Origin: Qipengyuania seohaensis
GTDB lineage: Bacteria > Pseudomonadota > Alphaproteobacteria > Sphingomonadales > Sphingomonadaceae
Assembly: GCF_002795865.1 (NCBI RefSeq)
Contig: NZ_CP024920.1
Location: forward strand, 806,001 to 870,000
Length of the DNA: 64,000 bases
Direction: 5' to 3'
Every line of letters begins with the position of its first letter. The first letter of the stretch is position 1. The position numbers and the translations under genes are program-made. Of the stretch, positions 35,538 to 45,213 are shown in pieces. Below the pieces are notes generated by a model, which had not been told where the DNA came from, did no database searches, and saw nothing but the letters and a program-made list of their open reading frames with translations.

Positions 35538-37036
35538 CAGCCCAGCTTATCCTTGAGGATCTGGTTCACGACCGCCGGATTGGCCTTGCCTTGCATGGCC
35601 TTCATCGTCTGGCCGACGAAGAAACCGAACAGCTTGTCCTTGCCGCCGCGATATTCTTCCACCTTGTCGCCATTTGCGGCGATGATCCCGTCGATCGCCG
35701 CCTCGATGGCGCCGGTATCGCTGACCTGCTTGAGGCCCTTTTCGTCGGCAATGGCTTCGGGATCGGCACCGGTGCGAAGGACGTGCTCGTAGATTTCCTT
35801 CGCCTGTCCGCCGGAGATCTCGCCCTTGTCCTGCATGGCCAGGATCTTCGCCTGCGCTTCGGCGGTGGCATTGGCAGGATCGGCTTCATCTCCCAGCGAT
35901 TTCATGACGCCAGGCGCAACCGAGAGCGCCCAGTTGGCCACCTGCGTTGCGACCTTGGCTTCCGGCTTGCCGATCTGGCTGGCCGTTGCGGAAAGCAGCG
36001 TTTCGAAACGGCCGAAGGTTTCGACCTCTGCCGTCAGTTCGCGCGCGTTGTACGGAGTGAGGCCCAGTTCGTTCTCGTAACGCTGGCGCTTGGCATCAGG
36101 CAGTTCCGGCAGGCTGGCGCGGCATTCGTCGATGAAGCTGTCTTCCAGCTCCAGCGGGAGAAGGTCGGGATCGGGGAAGTAGCGATAATCGTGCGCGTCT
36201 TCCTTGCTTCGCATCGAACGCGTTTCGTTACGATCGGGATCGTAGAGGCGCGTTTCCTGCACCACGGTTCCGCCATCTTCGATCAGATCGACCTGGCGGC
36301 GCGCTTCCTGTTCGATCACCGCCATCACGAAGCGGACCGAGTTCACGTTCTTGGTCTCGGTGCGCGTGCCGAGTTCGGTGGAGCCGACCTTGCGAACCGA
36401 GACGTTGACGTCGGCGCGCATCGAGCCCTGCTCCATATTGCCGTCGCAGCTGCCAACATAGCGCAGGATCGCGCGCAGCTTGCGCACGTATGCCCCTGCT
36501 TCGGCAGGCGAGGTCATGTCCGGCTTGGAGACGATCTCCATCAGGGCGATGCCCGTGCGATTGAGGTCGACATAGGACATGGTCGGATGCTGGTCGTGCA
36601 TCAGCTTGCCCGCGTCCTGTTCGACATGGATGCGTTCGATACCGATGACCTTGTCTTCGGGGATACCGACCTTCTCGTCGGCTTCGATCACCAGCTGTCC
36701 CTCGCCCACGATGGGGTGGTAGAGCTGGCTGATCTGGTAGCCCTGCGGCAGGTCGGCATAGAAGTAGTTCTTGCGGTCGAACCGGCTCCACTTGTTGATC
36801 TGCGCCTCGATCGCCATGCCGGTGCGCACGGCCTGGCGGATGCATTCGCGATTGGGCACGGGCAGCATCCCGGGCATGGCCGCATCGACCAGGCTCACCT
36901 GCGTATTGGGTTCAGCACCGAAGGCGGTGGAGGCGCCGCTGAACAGCTTGGCGTTGGACGTGACCTGCGCATGGACTTCGAGGCCGATCACGACCTCCCA
37001 TTCGCCCGTTGCGCCCTGGATACGGTATGTGCTCAT
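35537..37036 (-). CDS. gatB: Aspartyl/glutamyl-tRNA amidotransferase subunit B
   Basis: 499 residues, full length. The N-terminal kinase-like domain has '[22 protein letters not shown]', '[16 protein letters not shown]' and '[13 protein letters not shown]', and the C-terminal YqeY/tRNA-binding domain is present ('[16 protein letters not shown]'). With GatA and GatC it converts misacylated Glu-tRNA-Gln/Asp-tRNA-Asn to the correct amide form. It is on the same strand as gatC and gatA but separated from them by an opposing acyltransferase gene. Downstream it overlaps a membrane protein gene. Confidence 0.97.
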   Translation of the reverse strand: MSTYRIQGATGEWEVVIGLEVHAQVTSNAKLFSGASTAFGAEPNTQVSLVDAAMPGMLPVPNRECIRQAVRTGMAIEAQINKWSRFDRKNYFYADLPQGYQISQLYHPIVGEGQLVIEADEKVGIPEDKVIGIERIHVEQDAGKLMHDQHPTMSYVDLNRTGIALMEIVSKPDMTSPAEAGAYVRKLRAILRYVGSCDGNMEQGSMRADVNVSVRKVGSTELGTRTETKNVNSVRFVMAVIEQEARRQVDLIEDGGTVVQETRLYDPDRNETRSMRSKEDAHDYRYFPDPDLLPLELEDSFIDECRASLPELPDAKRQRYENELGLTPYNARELTAEVETFGRFETLLSATASQIGKPEAKVATQVANWALSVAPGVMKSLGDEADPANATAEAQAKILAMQDKGEISGGQAKEIYEHVLRTGADPEAIADEKGLKQVSDTGAIEAAIDGIIAANGDKVEEYRGGKDKLFGFFVGQTMKAMQGKANPAVVNQILKDKLG

Positions 37037-37321
37037 GGTGGGCGCATTATCGACTCGCGAGGCCGATGAACAGGGGTCACTTGAGCTTTTTCGACCCGCT
37101 TTTCCGGATGCCGGCGTAGCATCGAGACCGCCTGTCGAATTGATAAAAGGGCCAAGGCCAGAGCAGACCGAGATATAGGTTTACATTTGTTATTCTTCGG
37201 CGCCGCGGTTGACCTTCGAAGCGCCAGCCAGCATGGAGTCGGTCACCCACCACACACCTCTGTCATTCGCGCCAATCTTGGCTAATGCGAATAACTGCAA
37301 TTCTGTTCTTGTCAGGTTCAA

Positions 37322-38446
37322 ATGGTCGCACTGAAAAACGCCCATGCTATTGGCGCACGCTACGCTTTCGTGGACTCGATCCGCGGAATTGCTGCGCTCA
37401 TGGTCATCTATCTGCATATCGCCGAGCAACTGCTCCAGTCGCGCGAATATTATTCGGATCTGGAGATCTCCCTGTTCACGCTTTTCACGGCCTATTTCGA
37501 TGCCGGAAAAATCGGCGTGATCATGTTCTTCGCCGTCTCGGGGTACGTAATTCCCTTCTCGCTTCTCAAGAAGCGCAAACGGCCACTCCTGTCATTTGCC
37601 ATCGGCCGATTCATGCGGCTCTATCCTGCCTACTGGCTTTCAATTCTCGCGATGGTCCTTGTCGTGGCGTGGCAAGGCAACCCGTTCGACAGCTTCACAA
37701 TCGCCGCGAACGCAACAATGCTGCAAGGCTTCGTCGGCATCCAGAATATCCAGGGACTGTATTGGACTCTCCAGATCGAGCTGGTCTTCTATGGCTTGTG
37801 CGTCGTCCTCTTCTTCTTCGGCCTGCTCGGGTCGCAGAAGTGGGTAACCGCCACTGCCATCGCGACCCTGGCGGGCGCATTCGCACTGGCGGTGGCTCGC
37901 TGGGCCACCGGAATGGGTTTCCCTGTGGCGCTGCCCCTTGCCCTTTTCGCGATGTTTATCGGTATGACTTGGCGCACGGCAACGCTGGACAAGGATGAGA
38001 CGAGCATGCGCCACTTCCGGCTTCTCATCGCGCTGTTCGTGATCAGCATCCCCTTGATTTCGCTGCTGGCGTATAATGCGGATGCCGCCAACAACGAGAC
38101 CTGGTATCGCTACACGCTGAGCTATTTCACGGCGATGGGATTGTTCATTCTCATGACTTCGTGGTGGAAGATTTCCAATCCATTCCTGAGCTTCCTCGGA
38201 ACGATCAGCTACTCGGTCTATCTCTTCGGCTGGGTGTGCACCCAGATCATCGAGACCGCTTTCCCTTCGGTCCTGACAGGCGCGATCCCGGGCCATGCGC
38301 TGATTGCGCTCGCCAGCATCATGACGATCGTGGTCAGCACCGCGATCTACTACCTCGTCGAAAAGCCCAGCATCGAACTGGGCCGCAAGCTCGTTAAACT
38401 GGTCGAAAATGGCAAAGGCCGCGCTCAGATCAGTGAAGTGATCTGA
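37322..38446 (+). CDS. Acyltransferase 3 (OafA/YrhL-like) membrane protein
   Basis: 374 residues with about ten hydrophobic helices. The signature 'SIRGIAALMVIYLH' places Arg21 and the catalytic-type His32 as in the acyltransferase-3 family, which O-acetylate or otherwise acylate surface sugars in the inner membrane. The C-terminus is 'EKPSIELGRKL'. It is transcribed against its neighbours and lies between gatA and gatB, which are often adjacent in bacteria, suggesting a later insertion. Its codon use seems slightly less GC-biased than gatA and gatB. The upstream 37037-37321 stretch has no gene I support. Confidence 0.9.
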   Translation: MVALKNAHAIGARYAFVDSIRGIAALMVIYLHIAEQLLQSREYYSDLEISLFTLFTAYFDAGKIGVIMFFAVSGYVIPFSLLKKRKRPLLSFAIGRFMRLYPAYWLSILAMVLVVAWQGNPFDSFTIAANATMLQGFVGIQNIQGLYWTLQIELVFYGLCVVLFFFGLLGSQKWVTATAIATLAGAFALAVARWATGMGFPVALPLALFAMFIGMTWRTATLDKDETSMRHFRLLIALFVISIPLISLLAYNADAANNETWYRYTLSYFTAMGLFILMTSWWKISNPFLSFLGTISYSVYLFGWVCTQIIETAFPSVLTGAIPGHALIALASIMTIVVSTAIYYLVEKPSIELGRKLVKLVENGKGRAQISEVI

Positions 38447-38458
38447 TCCTGAACGTTT

Positions 38459-38485
38459 CGACCGGCTCACTCAGCCAGCCGGTCG
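38459..38485. terminator. Hairpin between acyltransferase and gatA ends
   Basis: CGACCGGCT (38459-38467) and AGCCGGTCG (38477-38485) form a perfect 9-bp stem with a 9-base loop, between two convergent stop codons. T-runs are poor on both sides, so it may be a weak bidirectional terminator or an interspersed palindrome. Confidence 0.55.
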
Positions 38486-38491
38486 CAGGTC

Positions 38492-39973
38492 TCACCACCA
38501 CTTGTCCGGCTTGGCCTCGAACCCGGCGCGCTGCTGGATCGCGAGACCGGCGTTGAGCACGCCCTGCTCGTCGAAGGGCTTGCCGACGATCTGCAGGCCG
38601 AGCGGGAGGCCGTCCTCGTTGATCGTGGCCGGCACGCTCATCGCGGGAAGGCCGGCCAGCGATGCGGGAACGGCGAAGACGTCGTTCAGGTACATCGTCA
38701 GCGGGTCTTCGTTGAGCGATCCCAGCGGGAAGCTGGCCGTCGGCGTGGTCGGCGCGAGGATAACGTCGCACTGGGCCCAGGCGTTCTCGAAATCCTGTGC
38801 GACCAGCGTGCGGATTTTCTGCGCCTGTGTGTAATAGGCGTCGTAGAAACCGGCGCTGAGCACATAGGTCCCGATCAGCACGCGGCGCTTCACTTCGTCA
38901 CCGAATCCAGCGGCGCGGGTGGCGGCATACATATCCTGGAGGCCAGCACCCTCGGGAAGGTCGCGCAGTCCGTAGCGCACGCCGTCATAACGCGCGAGGT
39001 TGGACGAGGCTTCTGCGGGCGCGATGATGTAATAGGCGGGCAGCGCATACTTGGTGTGCGGCAGCGAGATATCGACGATCTCCGCCCCTGCATCACGCAG
39101 CCATGCCTTGCCCCGTTCCCAGCTGTCGAGAATGGCCTGGTCGGTGCCGTCCATCCGGTATTCCTTCGGGATACCGATTTTCTTGCCCTTCAGGTCCGAA
39201 TCGAGCGCGGCTTCCCAGTTCGGCACTTCCATCTGGAGGGACGTCGCGTCCTTGGGGTCGAAACCGGCCATGGCTTCGAGCATGATCGCACAGTCTTCGA
39301 CACTGCGCGCCATCGGGCCTGCCTGGTCGAGGCTGCTTGCGAAGGCGACGACGCCCCACCGGCTGCAACGGCCATAGGTCGGCTTGATGCCGCAAATCCC
39401 GGTGAAAGCTGCGGGCTGGCGGATCGAACCGCCGGTGTCGGTGCCGGTCGCGGCAGGCGCAATGCGCGCTGCGACAGCGGAGGAGGAACCGCCCGACGAA
39501 CCGCCCGGGCTCATCGCGGCGTTGGTGCCGTCCTTCTTCCAGGGCGAATTGACATTGCCGAAATAGCTGGTCTCGTTCGAGCTACCCATCGCGAACTGGT
39601 CGAGATTGAGCTTGCCGAGCATGCCCGCGCCGGCATCCCACAGGTTCTGGCTGACAGTGCTTTCGTACTGCGGCTTGAACCCTTCGAGGATGTGGCTGGC
39701 TGCGGTGGTCTGCACGCCCTTGGTGGCGAAAAGATCCTTCATGCCGATTGGCACGCCGCCCATCTTGCCGAGATCCTCGCCCCGTCCGCGCTTGGCATCG
39801 ACCGCATCGGCGGCGGCCAGCGCGTGGTCGGGAGTGGTGACGATGAAGGCGTTGAGCTCGGCAGCGGCGGCGACGGCAGCGTTGAAGCTTTCCGCCACTT
39901 CGCGCGCGGTGAAATCGCCGCCCGCCACGCCGTCGCGGATTTCCTTCACGCCAAGCTGTGTGAAATCGGTCAT
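38492..39973 (-). CDS. gatA: Glutamyl-tRNA(Gln) amidotransferase subunit A
   Basis: 493 residues. The amidase-signature triad is complete: Lys79 in 'PIGMKDLF', cis-Ser159 in '[13 protein letters not shown]' and Ser183 in '[12 protein letters not shown]'. GatA releases ammonia from glutamine or asparagine and channels it to GatB. Its start overlaps the gatC stop (TAATG), so the two are coupled. Confidence 0.98.
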   Translation of the reverse strand: MTDFTQLGVKEIRDGVAGGDFTAREVAESFNAAVAAAAELNAFIVTTPDHALAAADAVDAKRGRGEDLGKMGGVPIGMKDLFATKGVQTTAASHILEGFKPQYESTVSQNLWDAGAGMLGKLNLDQFAMGSSNETSYFGNVNSPWKKDGTNAAMSPGGSSGGSSSAVAARIAPAATGTDTGGSIRQPAAFTGICGIKPTYGRCSRWGVVAFASSLDQAGPMARSVEDCAIMLEAMAGFDPKDATSLQMEVPNWEAALDSDLKGKKIGIPKEYRMDGTDQAILDSWERGKAWLRDAGAEIVDISLPHTKYALPAYYIIAPAEASSNLARYDGVRYGLRDLPEGAGLQDMYAATRAAGFGDEVKRRVLIGTYVLSAGFYDAYYTQAQKIRTLVAQDFENAWAQCDVILAPTTPTASFPLGSLNEDPLTMYLNDVFAVPASLAGLPAMSVPATINEDGLPLGLQIVGKPFDEQGVLNAGLAIQQRAGFEAKPDKWW

Positions 39974-40275
39974 TATTCGATCACCTTGGGCACGCCGAAG
40001 AAGCCGTGTTCGGCCGCCGGGGCATTGGCCAGCACATCGTCGCGCCGTCCCCCCGACGTTTCGGGAATGGCGTCGACCACATCGTCGCGCAGGCGCAGCG
40101 TGTTCGGGATGACCGCGGTCATCGGCTCCACGCCGGAGGTGTCGACTTCGCCCAGCTGTTCCACCCAGTCGAGGATGTTGTTCAGCTCGGGCACCATGCG
40201 ATCCAGCTCCGCATCCTCCATCCGGATGCGGGCCAGAGAGGCGATTTTCGCCACTTCTTCTCGGGTAACTGACAT
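39973..40275 (-). CDS. gatC: Glutamyl-tRNA(Gln) amidotransferase subunit C
   Basis: 100 residues, normal for GatC. It begins '[17 protein letters not shown]' and contains '[17 protein letters not shown]', both typical. GatC stabilises GatA. It is the first gene of the gatCA unit and overlaps gatA by one base. Confidence 0.97.
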   Translation of the reverse strand: MSVTREEVAKIASLARIRMEDAELDRMVPELNNILDWVEQLGEVDTSGVEPMTAVIPNTLRLRDDVVDAIPETSGGRRDDVLANAPAAEHGFFGVPKVIE

Positions 40276-40324
40276 GGGCGCGCGTTAGCCGTGTGGCGCG
40301 CGCGCTTCAAGCAGGCTTTGCGCC

Positions 40325-40900
40325 TTATTCGACCGGCGCTTGCTGAGGGGCACCCTCGGGGCCACCGGGACCGCCCTGCGCACCCATCTGGGCCTGCAAC
40401 TGCATGAAGCGCTGCTGCGCTTCTTCGAGCGACATGATTTCCGTCACTTCGACCTCGAAGACGAGGTCGCTATTGGCGGGAATTTCCGAGCCAGGAGGCG
40501 GCGTTGCGCCGTAGGCCTGCTCTGCCGGGATTTCGATCCGATACTTGCCGCCCTTCTGCGTCTGCATAAGCCCATCGACGAATCCCTGGATCAGGCCGCC
40601 TTCTTCCTCGAGCGGGAAAGGCGTGCCTGCGGGGAACACTTCGGGCGGAAACGGGCTCGGCTGCGAACGGTCGAATTCGGTGCCGTCGGGCAGCGTGCCT
40701 ACATAGTTTGCGAAGACCACATCGCCGATCTGCGGCGAAGGACCGACACCCTCGGTCAGAGTTTCCACCTCGACGCCCTTGGGCACGGCGGCCCAAGCGA
40801 GGCCTGCGCCCAGCAGGATGGCGACGATGACGCCCAGCCAGAGCTTGGTGAGCGAGCCCTTCTTGATGGGGCGAAGCGGTACGCGGGTGATCTCGGTCAT
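40325..40900 (-). CDS. FKBP-type peptidyl-prolyl isomerase, membrane-anchored
   Basis: 191 residues. A membrane helix at about 20-38 ('LWLGVIVAILLGAGLAWA') without a cleavage site anchors it with the catalytic domain in the periplasm. The FKBP fold shows 'IGDVVFANYVGTLPDGTEFD', 'GLIQGFVDGLMQTQKGGKY' and 'IPAEQAYG'. A Gln/Gly/Pro-rich tail follows ('QMGAQGGPGGPEGAPQQ'). It assists folding of exported proteins. It lies between gatC and rpsU on the same strand, with a terminator upstream. Confidence 0.93.
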   Translation of the reverse strand: MTEITRVPLRPIKKGSLTKLWLGVIVAILLGAGLAWAAVPKGVEVETLTEGVGPSPQIGDVVFANYVGTLPDGTEFDRSQPSPFPPEVFPAGTPFPLEEEGGLIQGFVDGLMQTQKGGKYRIEIPAEQAYGATPPPGSEIPANSDLVFEVEVTEIMSLEEAQQRFMQLQAQMGAQGGPGGPEGAPQQAPVE

Positions 40901-40920
40901 GTAAAATTCGTCCTGATACG

Positions 40921-40946
40921 CAAAGGGCGCGGATTTCTCCGCGCCC
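40921..40946 (-). terminator. Terminator of rpsU
   Basis: GGGCGCGGA (40925-40933), loop TTTC, TCCGCGCCC (40938-40946): a perfect 9-bp stem; on the minus strand TTTG follows. It separates rpsU from the FKBP gene. Confidence 0.8.
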
Positions 40947-40981
40947 TCATGGCTTAGCTTGTCGTAGGTCGCAACCCGGGA

Positions 40982-41188
40982 TTACTTGATCCCGTCACGC
41001 TCCATACGCTTACGCTCGAGCTTGCGAGCACGGCGAACCGCAGCAGCCTTTTCACGGGCGCGCTTTTCGCTGGGCTTTTCGTAGTGGCGACGCAGCTTCA
41101 TTTCGCGATAGACGCCTTCACGCTGCAGCTTCTTCTTGAGTGCGCGGAGGGCCTGGTCGACATTGTTATCGCGAACCATGATCTGCAT
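40982..41188 (-). CDS. rpsU: 30S ribosomal protein S21
   Basis: 68 residues from the ATG of '[14 protein letters not shown]'; a TTG three codons upstream is less likely. The sequence '[18 protein letters not shown]' and the strongly basic C-terminus ('[16 protein letters not shown]') are characteristic of S21, which helps mRNA base pairing in initiation. GAGG lies about 11 bases upstream. Confidence 0.97.
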   Translation of the reverse strand: MQIMVRDNNVDQALRALKKKLQREGVYREMKLRRHYEKPSEKRAREKAAAVRRARKLERKRMERDGIK

Positions 41189-41393
41189 AAAATTCAATAC
41201 CTCGACTTACGGGCCAGAGCCCGCTTGTAGCGGGGTATGCCTCCTTGAATAGGGTTTCGCTTTATCAACGAAAAGCGCGCCGAATCCGTTCCGGACCGGC
41301 TCGAATGGCGGCCACATACGGATTCGAGCCATAAAAGGCAAGCGTGCAGTGCTGCCTTTCGCAAACCCGCGCGAGCGGCTAGGGGATCGCCCA

Positions 41394-41804
41394 ATGTCCA
41401 CCGTCTCCACCTTTGCCGCAACCCTGCATGTCGCCATCGGCGGCGGCATCGGCGCGGCCATGCGCTACCAGACCGGGCGCGCCATGACGCAATGGCTCGG
41501 CGCGCCGATCATGGGCGCCTTCCCTTTTGCCACTCTCGCAGTCAACGCGATCGGCAGTCTCCTGATGGGCTTGCTGGCCGGCTGGCTCGTCCGATCCGGA
41601 GCCGACACCAGCGAGCAGACGCGTCTCCTGCTGGGGGCAGGCGTGCTGGGAGGCTTCACCACGTTCAGCGCATTCAGCCTTGAAATGGTGATGCTGATCG
41701 AGCGCGGACAATATCTCTTCGCAACGCTATATGCCGTCCTTTCCTTCGCGCTGGGTATCACCGGGCTGATGGTCGGGCTTGCAGTCATGAGGATGGCAGG
41801 ATGA
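41394..41804 (+). CDS. crcB: Fluoride exporter CrcB (Fluc)
   Basis: 136 residues from the ATG of 'MSTVSTFAATL', preceded by AGGGGATCG; an in-frame upstream start at 41349 lacks this. Four membrane helices and the motifs 'GGGIGAAMRYQTGR', 'TLAVNAIGSLLMG' and 'GGFTTFSAFSLE' identify the dual-topology fluoride channel. I saw no fluoride riboswitch upstream. It begins a tight operon and overlaps the next gene by four bases. Confidence 0.94.
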   Translation: MSTVSTFAATLHVAIGGGIGAAMRYQTGRAMTQWLGAPIMGAFPFATLAVNAIGSLLMGLLAGWLVRSGADTSEQTRLLLGAGVLGGFTTFSAFSLEMVMLIERGQYLFATLYAVLSFALGITGLMVGLAVMRMAG

Positions 41805-42940
41805 AAACCTCCGACGAAGTACGCCAGTTCACGGTCGAGGCCGATGACGATGGCATCCGTGTCGACCGCTGGTTCAAGCGGCATTTGCCGCAAGTGGGCT
41901 TCGGTACCGTAAGCAAGTGGGCGCGCACCGGGCAGGTCCGCGTCGACGGCAAGCGGGTGAAGCCCGACGACCGGCTCGAACAGGGCCAGCAAATCCGCGT
42001 GCCCCCGGGCGGCGATGCCGCGCACAAGAAGCCCAAGGCCAAGCGCGAATTGAGCGAGGCCGAGATCGAGCAGGCGCACGACATGGTCATCAAGAAGACC
42101 AAGTCAGCGATCGCGCTCAACAAGCCCGCAGGCCTTGCCACACAGGGCGGCACCAATACCTTCAACCACGTCGACGGACTGCTCGATGCCTTCGTCGAGG
42201 GCGAGGACGATGTGCGCCCGCGCCTCGTCCACCGGCTCGACAAGGACACCTCCGGCGTGCTGCTCGTGGCGAGGACGCCGGGCAGCGCGGCGTTCTTCTC
42301 GAAGCGTTTCTCGGGCCGCAGCGCCAAGAAGGTCTACTGGGCGCTGGTGGTCGGCGTGCCGGACATCAAGCAAGGCGTGATCGAGGCACCGCTCGCCAAG
42401 CAGCCCGGCTCGGGCGGCGAGAAGATGCATGTCGACCATGAAGGCGGCGCGCCTGCCAAGACCAAGTACCGCGTCGTGGAAACGGCGGCCAAGACCGCCG
42501 CATGGCTTGAACTCCAGCCGATGACCGGCCGAACCCACCAGTTGCGCGTCCATTGTGCGGCCATGGGCCATCCCATCGTGGGCGACGGCAAATACGGCGG
42601 CCGCGACGCGTTCCTGACCGGCTCCATCAGCCGCAAGATGCACCTCCACGCGCGCCGCCTGATCATCGACAGCCCGGATGGCGGCAAGCTGGACGTGACC
42701 GCCGACCTGCCCGAACATTTCGCCGCCTCGCTCGAACAGCTGGGTTTCGACGCGAACGCCAGCGATGCCACGCCCATGCGTGACGATCCGCCTCCCAAGT
42801 CGCGCGAAGAGAAAAAGCAGCAGGCCCGCCAACACGCCAAGAATTACCGCAAGGCCCAGCGCGGACCGCGCCGCGGGCGTGGTGCAGCCGGCGGCAAGCC
42901 CCAAGCGAAAGGCCCCGGCAAAGGTAAGGACAAGCGCTGA
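41801..42940 (+). CDS. RluC/RluD-type 23S rRNA pseudouridine synthase
   Basis: 379 residues. An N-terminal S4-like domain ('GTVSKWARTGQVRVDGKRV') precedes the pseudouridine synthase domain with the catalytic Asp147 in 'HRLDKDTSGVLLVAR' and 'TGRTHQLRVHCAAMGHPI'. It isomerises specific uridines in large-subunit rRNA; RluC or RluD position cannot be told by eye. The C-terminal 45 residues are a Lys/Arg/Gly-rich tail, a probable RNA-binding extension. It overlaps crcB by four bases and the next gene by one. Confidence 0.93.
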   Translation: MKTSDEVRQFTVEADDDGIRVDRWFKRHLPQVGFGTVSKWARTGQVRVDGKRVKPDDRLEQGQQIRVPPGGDAAHKKPKAKRELSEAEIEQAHDMVIKKTKSAIALNKPAGLATQGGTNTFNHVDGLLDAFVEGEDDVRPRLVHRLDKDTSGVLLVARTPGSAAFFSKRFSGRSAKKVYWALVVGVPDIKQGVIEAPLAKQPGSGGEKMHVDHEGGAPAKTKYRVVETAAKTAAWLELQPMTGRTHQLRVHCAAMGHPIVGDGKYGGRDAFLTGSISRKMHLHARRLIIDSPDGGKLDVTADLPEHFAASLEQLGFDANASDATPMRDDPPPKSREEKKQQARQHAKNYRKAQRGPRRGRGAAGGKPQAKGPGKGKDKR

Positions 42941-43539
42941 TGCATCCCAATCCGCTCTTCCGAACAGATGACCGGGAGCTGATCGATAGCATTGTGGCGG
43001 AGGCCGGTTTCGGGATGGTTTTCCTGACCACACCGGATGGACCGCGCGTCGCCCATGTCCCGCTGATTGCGACCGGAAACGGCGCGTTCCAATTTCATCT
43101 CGCACGGTCGAACGCGCTGGCCGCCCACCTCGACGGGGCGAAGGCGTTGATCGTCGTCAACGGGCCGCACGGGTATGTCAGTCCGCGCTGGTATGCCGAC
43201 CGCGCTTCCGTCCCCACCTGGGATTATGTCGCGATCGAACTGGAAGGGGTGGTGACGCGTCTCGATAACGAAGCGCTCGAGGCGTTGCTGCACACCTCCG
43301 TCACGCAGTTCGAGAAGGGTCTTGGCGGAGAGCAGTGGCTGGCGAGCGAAACGCCGGAAAGCCATTGGGCAAAACTGTTCAAGGGAATCGTCGGCTTCGA
43401 ACTTGCAGTGGAGACCATGCGCCCCACGCTCAAGCTGTCGCAAAAGCAGCCCGCCCCCGTCCGCGAGCGGATCGCGGAGGAACACGCGACGCACGGCAAT
43501 CCGCATCTGGCGCGCTGGATGCGCAAGGTGACTGCATGA
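42940..43539 (+). CDS. PaiB-like FMN-binding protein
   Basis: 199 residues. 'FGMVFLTTPDGPRVAHVPLI' and 'NGPHGYVSPRWYADRASVPTWDY' fit the PaiB family of FMN-binding split-barrel proteins, named for a Bacillus regulator of sporulation and protease genes. Length and the 'PTWDYVAIE' motif match. Its real role in proteobacteria is unclear. It overlaps both neighbours (TGATG before, ATGA after), so it is firmly in the operon. Confidence 0.88.
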   Translation: MHPNPLFRTDDRELIDSIVAEAGFGMVFLTTPDGPRVAHVPLIATGNGAFQFHLARSNALAAHLDGAKALIVVNGPHGYVSPRWYADRASVPTWDYVAIELEGVVTRLDNEALEALLHTSVTQFEKGLGGEQWLASETPESHWAKLFKGIVGFELAVETMRPTLKLSQKQPAPVRERIAEEHATHGNPHLARWMRKVTA

Positions 43540-44189
43540 CCCGGCTCGCCGTATTCGATTGCGACGGGACTCTCGTCGATGGCCAGGCCGCCGTTTGCGA
43601 GACGATGGAACGCGCCTTCGCCGCCATCGGCAGCCCTCCGCCCGAGCGCAACGCAATCCGCCGCACCGTCGGCCTCAGCCTTCCGCTCGCCGTGCGCCAG
43701 CTCATGATGGACGGGCGTGAAGTGGACCGGTTGCAGGTGGTCGAAGCCTACAAGCGCCTGTTTCGCGAAACACGGCTGTCGGGGGCGCTCCACGAACCGC
43801 TCTATGACGGCATGGCCGACCTGCTTGCCCGCCTCGACGAGGATGGCTGGCTGCTCGGCGTCGCCACGGGAAAGAGCGACCGGGGCCTCCATTCCTGCCT
43901 CGAAACGCACGGCATCAAGCAGCGCTTCGTGACGCTGCACGGCGCGGATCGTTATCCGTCGAAGCCCCATCCCGCGATGCTCGAAGCCGCGCTTGACGAA
44001 GCGGGTGTGGAAGCAAACCAGGCCGTGATGATCGGCGACACAAGTTTCGATATCGAGATGGCCGGGGCCGCGGGCGTGCGCGCCATCGGCGTCGCCTGGG
44101 GCTATCACGATCCCGCAGAATTGCTGGCGGCGGGCGCACAATCCGTCGCCTCCACAATGGAAGAACTGGAGAACATGATCCGTGGCTGA
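43536..44189 (+). CDS. HAD-superfamily hydrolase, phosphoglycolate phosphatase-like
   Basis: 217 residues from the ATG of 'MTRLAVFDCDGTLVDG', where the DxD motif (Asp8, Asp10) sits near the N-terminus as required. A cap domain, 'VATGKSDRGL' (motif II Thr/Ser), Lys in 'PSKPHP' and 'MIGDTSFDIEMA' (motif IV) complete the set. It removes phosphate from a small molecule; the substrate is unknown. It overlaps the paiB-like gene by four bases and the next gene by eight. Confidence 0.92.
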   Translation: MTRLAVFDCDGTLVDGQAAVCETMERAFAAIGSPPPERNAIRRTVGLSLPLAVRQLMMDGREVDRLQVVEAYKRLFRETRLSGALHEPLYDGMADLLARLDEDGWLLGVATGKSDRGLHSCLETHGIKQRFVTLHGADRYPSKPHPAMLEAALDEAGVEANQAVMIGDTSFDIEMAGAAGVRAIGVAWGYHDPAELLAAGAQSVASTMEELENMIRG

Positions 44190-44391
44190 TCAAGACACTG
44201 TCGCCCGCCGTTTCTGGGTAATCCAGATGGCCCGCCTGAGCGCCTTCGTCATGGTGTTCATCGGCGCGCTGATTGTCAGCAAGATCATCGATCTGCCCGA
44301 TTTCGTCGGCTACATCATCTTGGTCATCGGCCTCGCCGAATTCTTTGTCGTTCCGATGGTTCTCTCCAAACGCTGGAAATCGGGCGACTGA
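44182..44391 (+). CDS. Small two-helix membrane protein, unknown function
   Basis: 69 residues, starting at GTG inside the end of the HAD gene. Two hydrophobic helices (about 17-36 and 41-60) with a short loop 'DLPDF' and a basic C-terminus. It ends at the exact base where the ATP12 gene starts (TGATG). I do not recognise the family; its position beside ATP12 may hint at an ATP synthase assembly link, but this is only context. Confidence 0.75.
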   Translation: MADQDTVARRFWVIQMARLSAFVMVFIGALIVSKIIDLPDFVGYIILVIGLAEFFVVPMVLSKRWKSGD

Positions 44392-45095
44392 TGAAGCGGT
44401 TCTACAAGGATGTGAGTGTCGCCGAGACCGATCTCGGCTGGACGGTCCACCTCGACGGACGGCCGATCAAGACGCAAGGCGGCCAGCCGCAGGTCTTGCC
44501 GAGCGAGGCCATGGCCGAAATGCTCGCCGCCGAATGGCGCGCGCAGGGTGAGACTATCGACCCCGCCTCTTTCCGTTTTCGCGACATGGCCGACTACGCG
44601 CTGGACGTAGTCGCACGCGACCCCGAACAAATCATCGAGAAGCTGGTCGGCTATGCGGAGACGGATACGCTCTGCTACCGCGCCGATCCCGAAGAGCCGC
44701 TCTACCGCCGCCAGCAGGAGGTGTGGGAGCCGATCCTTGCCGCGATGGAAGCGCGCGAAGGCGTGACGCTGCATCGCGTGAGCGGGATCGTCCACAAGGC
44801 GCAGCCTGCGACCAGCCTCCATAAATTGCGCCAGCGCCTCGCCGCGCTCGGCCCCTTCCACCTCGCCGCGCTGGAACAGCTCACCTCGCTCGCCGCATCG
44901 CTGTGCGTGGGGCTCGAAGCGCTGGAAGAGGCAGCCGATGGCGAAGGCCTATGGGCGGCAGCCAGCCTCGAAGAAGAATGGCAGGCTGACCTCTGGGGCC
45001 GCGAGGAAGAAGCCGAAGAACGCCGCGGCAGGCGCAGGGGCGATTTTCTTGCGGCGATGGAATTCGCCGCGACGGCTGGACGAGTGGCGCGCTGA
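44391..45095 (+). CDS. ATP12 family F1-ATPase assembly chaperone
   Basis: 234 residues. 'MKRFYKDVSVAETDLGWTVHLDGRPIKTQG' style N-terminus, 'LAAEWRAQGETIDP' and 'YAETDTLCYRA' are the core of ATP12, which in mitochondria binds the F1 alpha subunit before assembly; alphaproteobacterial homologues are common. The C-terminal 60 residues are Glu/Arg-rich. It is the last gene of the crcB operon; the next gene is 118 bases away. Confidence 0.93.
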   Translation: MKRFYKDVSVAETDLGWTVHLDGRPIKTQGGQPQVLPSEAMAEMLAAEWRAQGETIDPASFRFRDMADYALDVVARDPEQIIEKLVGYAETDTLCYRADPEEPLYRRQQEVWEPILAAMEAREGVTLHRVSGIVHKAQPATSLHKLRQRLAALGPFHLAALEQLTSLAASLCVGLEALEEAADGEGLWAAASLEEEWQADLWGREEEAEERRGRRRGDFLAAMEFAATAGRVAR

Positions 45096-45213
45096 AGTCT
45101 GCATTCGGGAGAAAGACCGACGCACGAAGATTTCGCTGGTCCGTGAAATGATTGGACCGGCAACGACTTTCTGCGGTATCATTGCCTTGTCGCAATGAAA
45201 GTATGGGTCCGAA

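Noticed and set aside
37190-37429. A 79-codon minus-strand frame before the acyltransferase
   Set aside because: Overlaps the start of the acyltransferase gene, has no ribosome site and no recognisable features.
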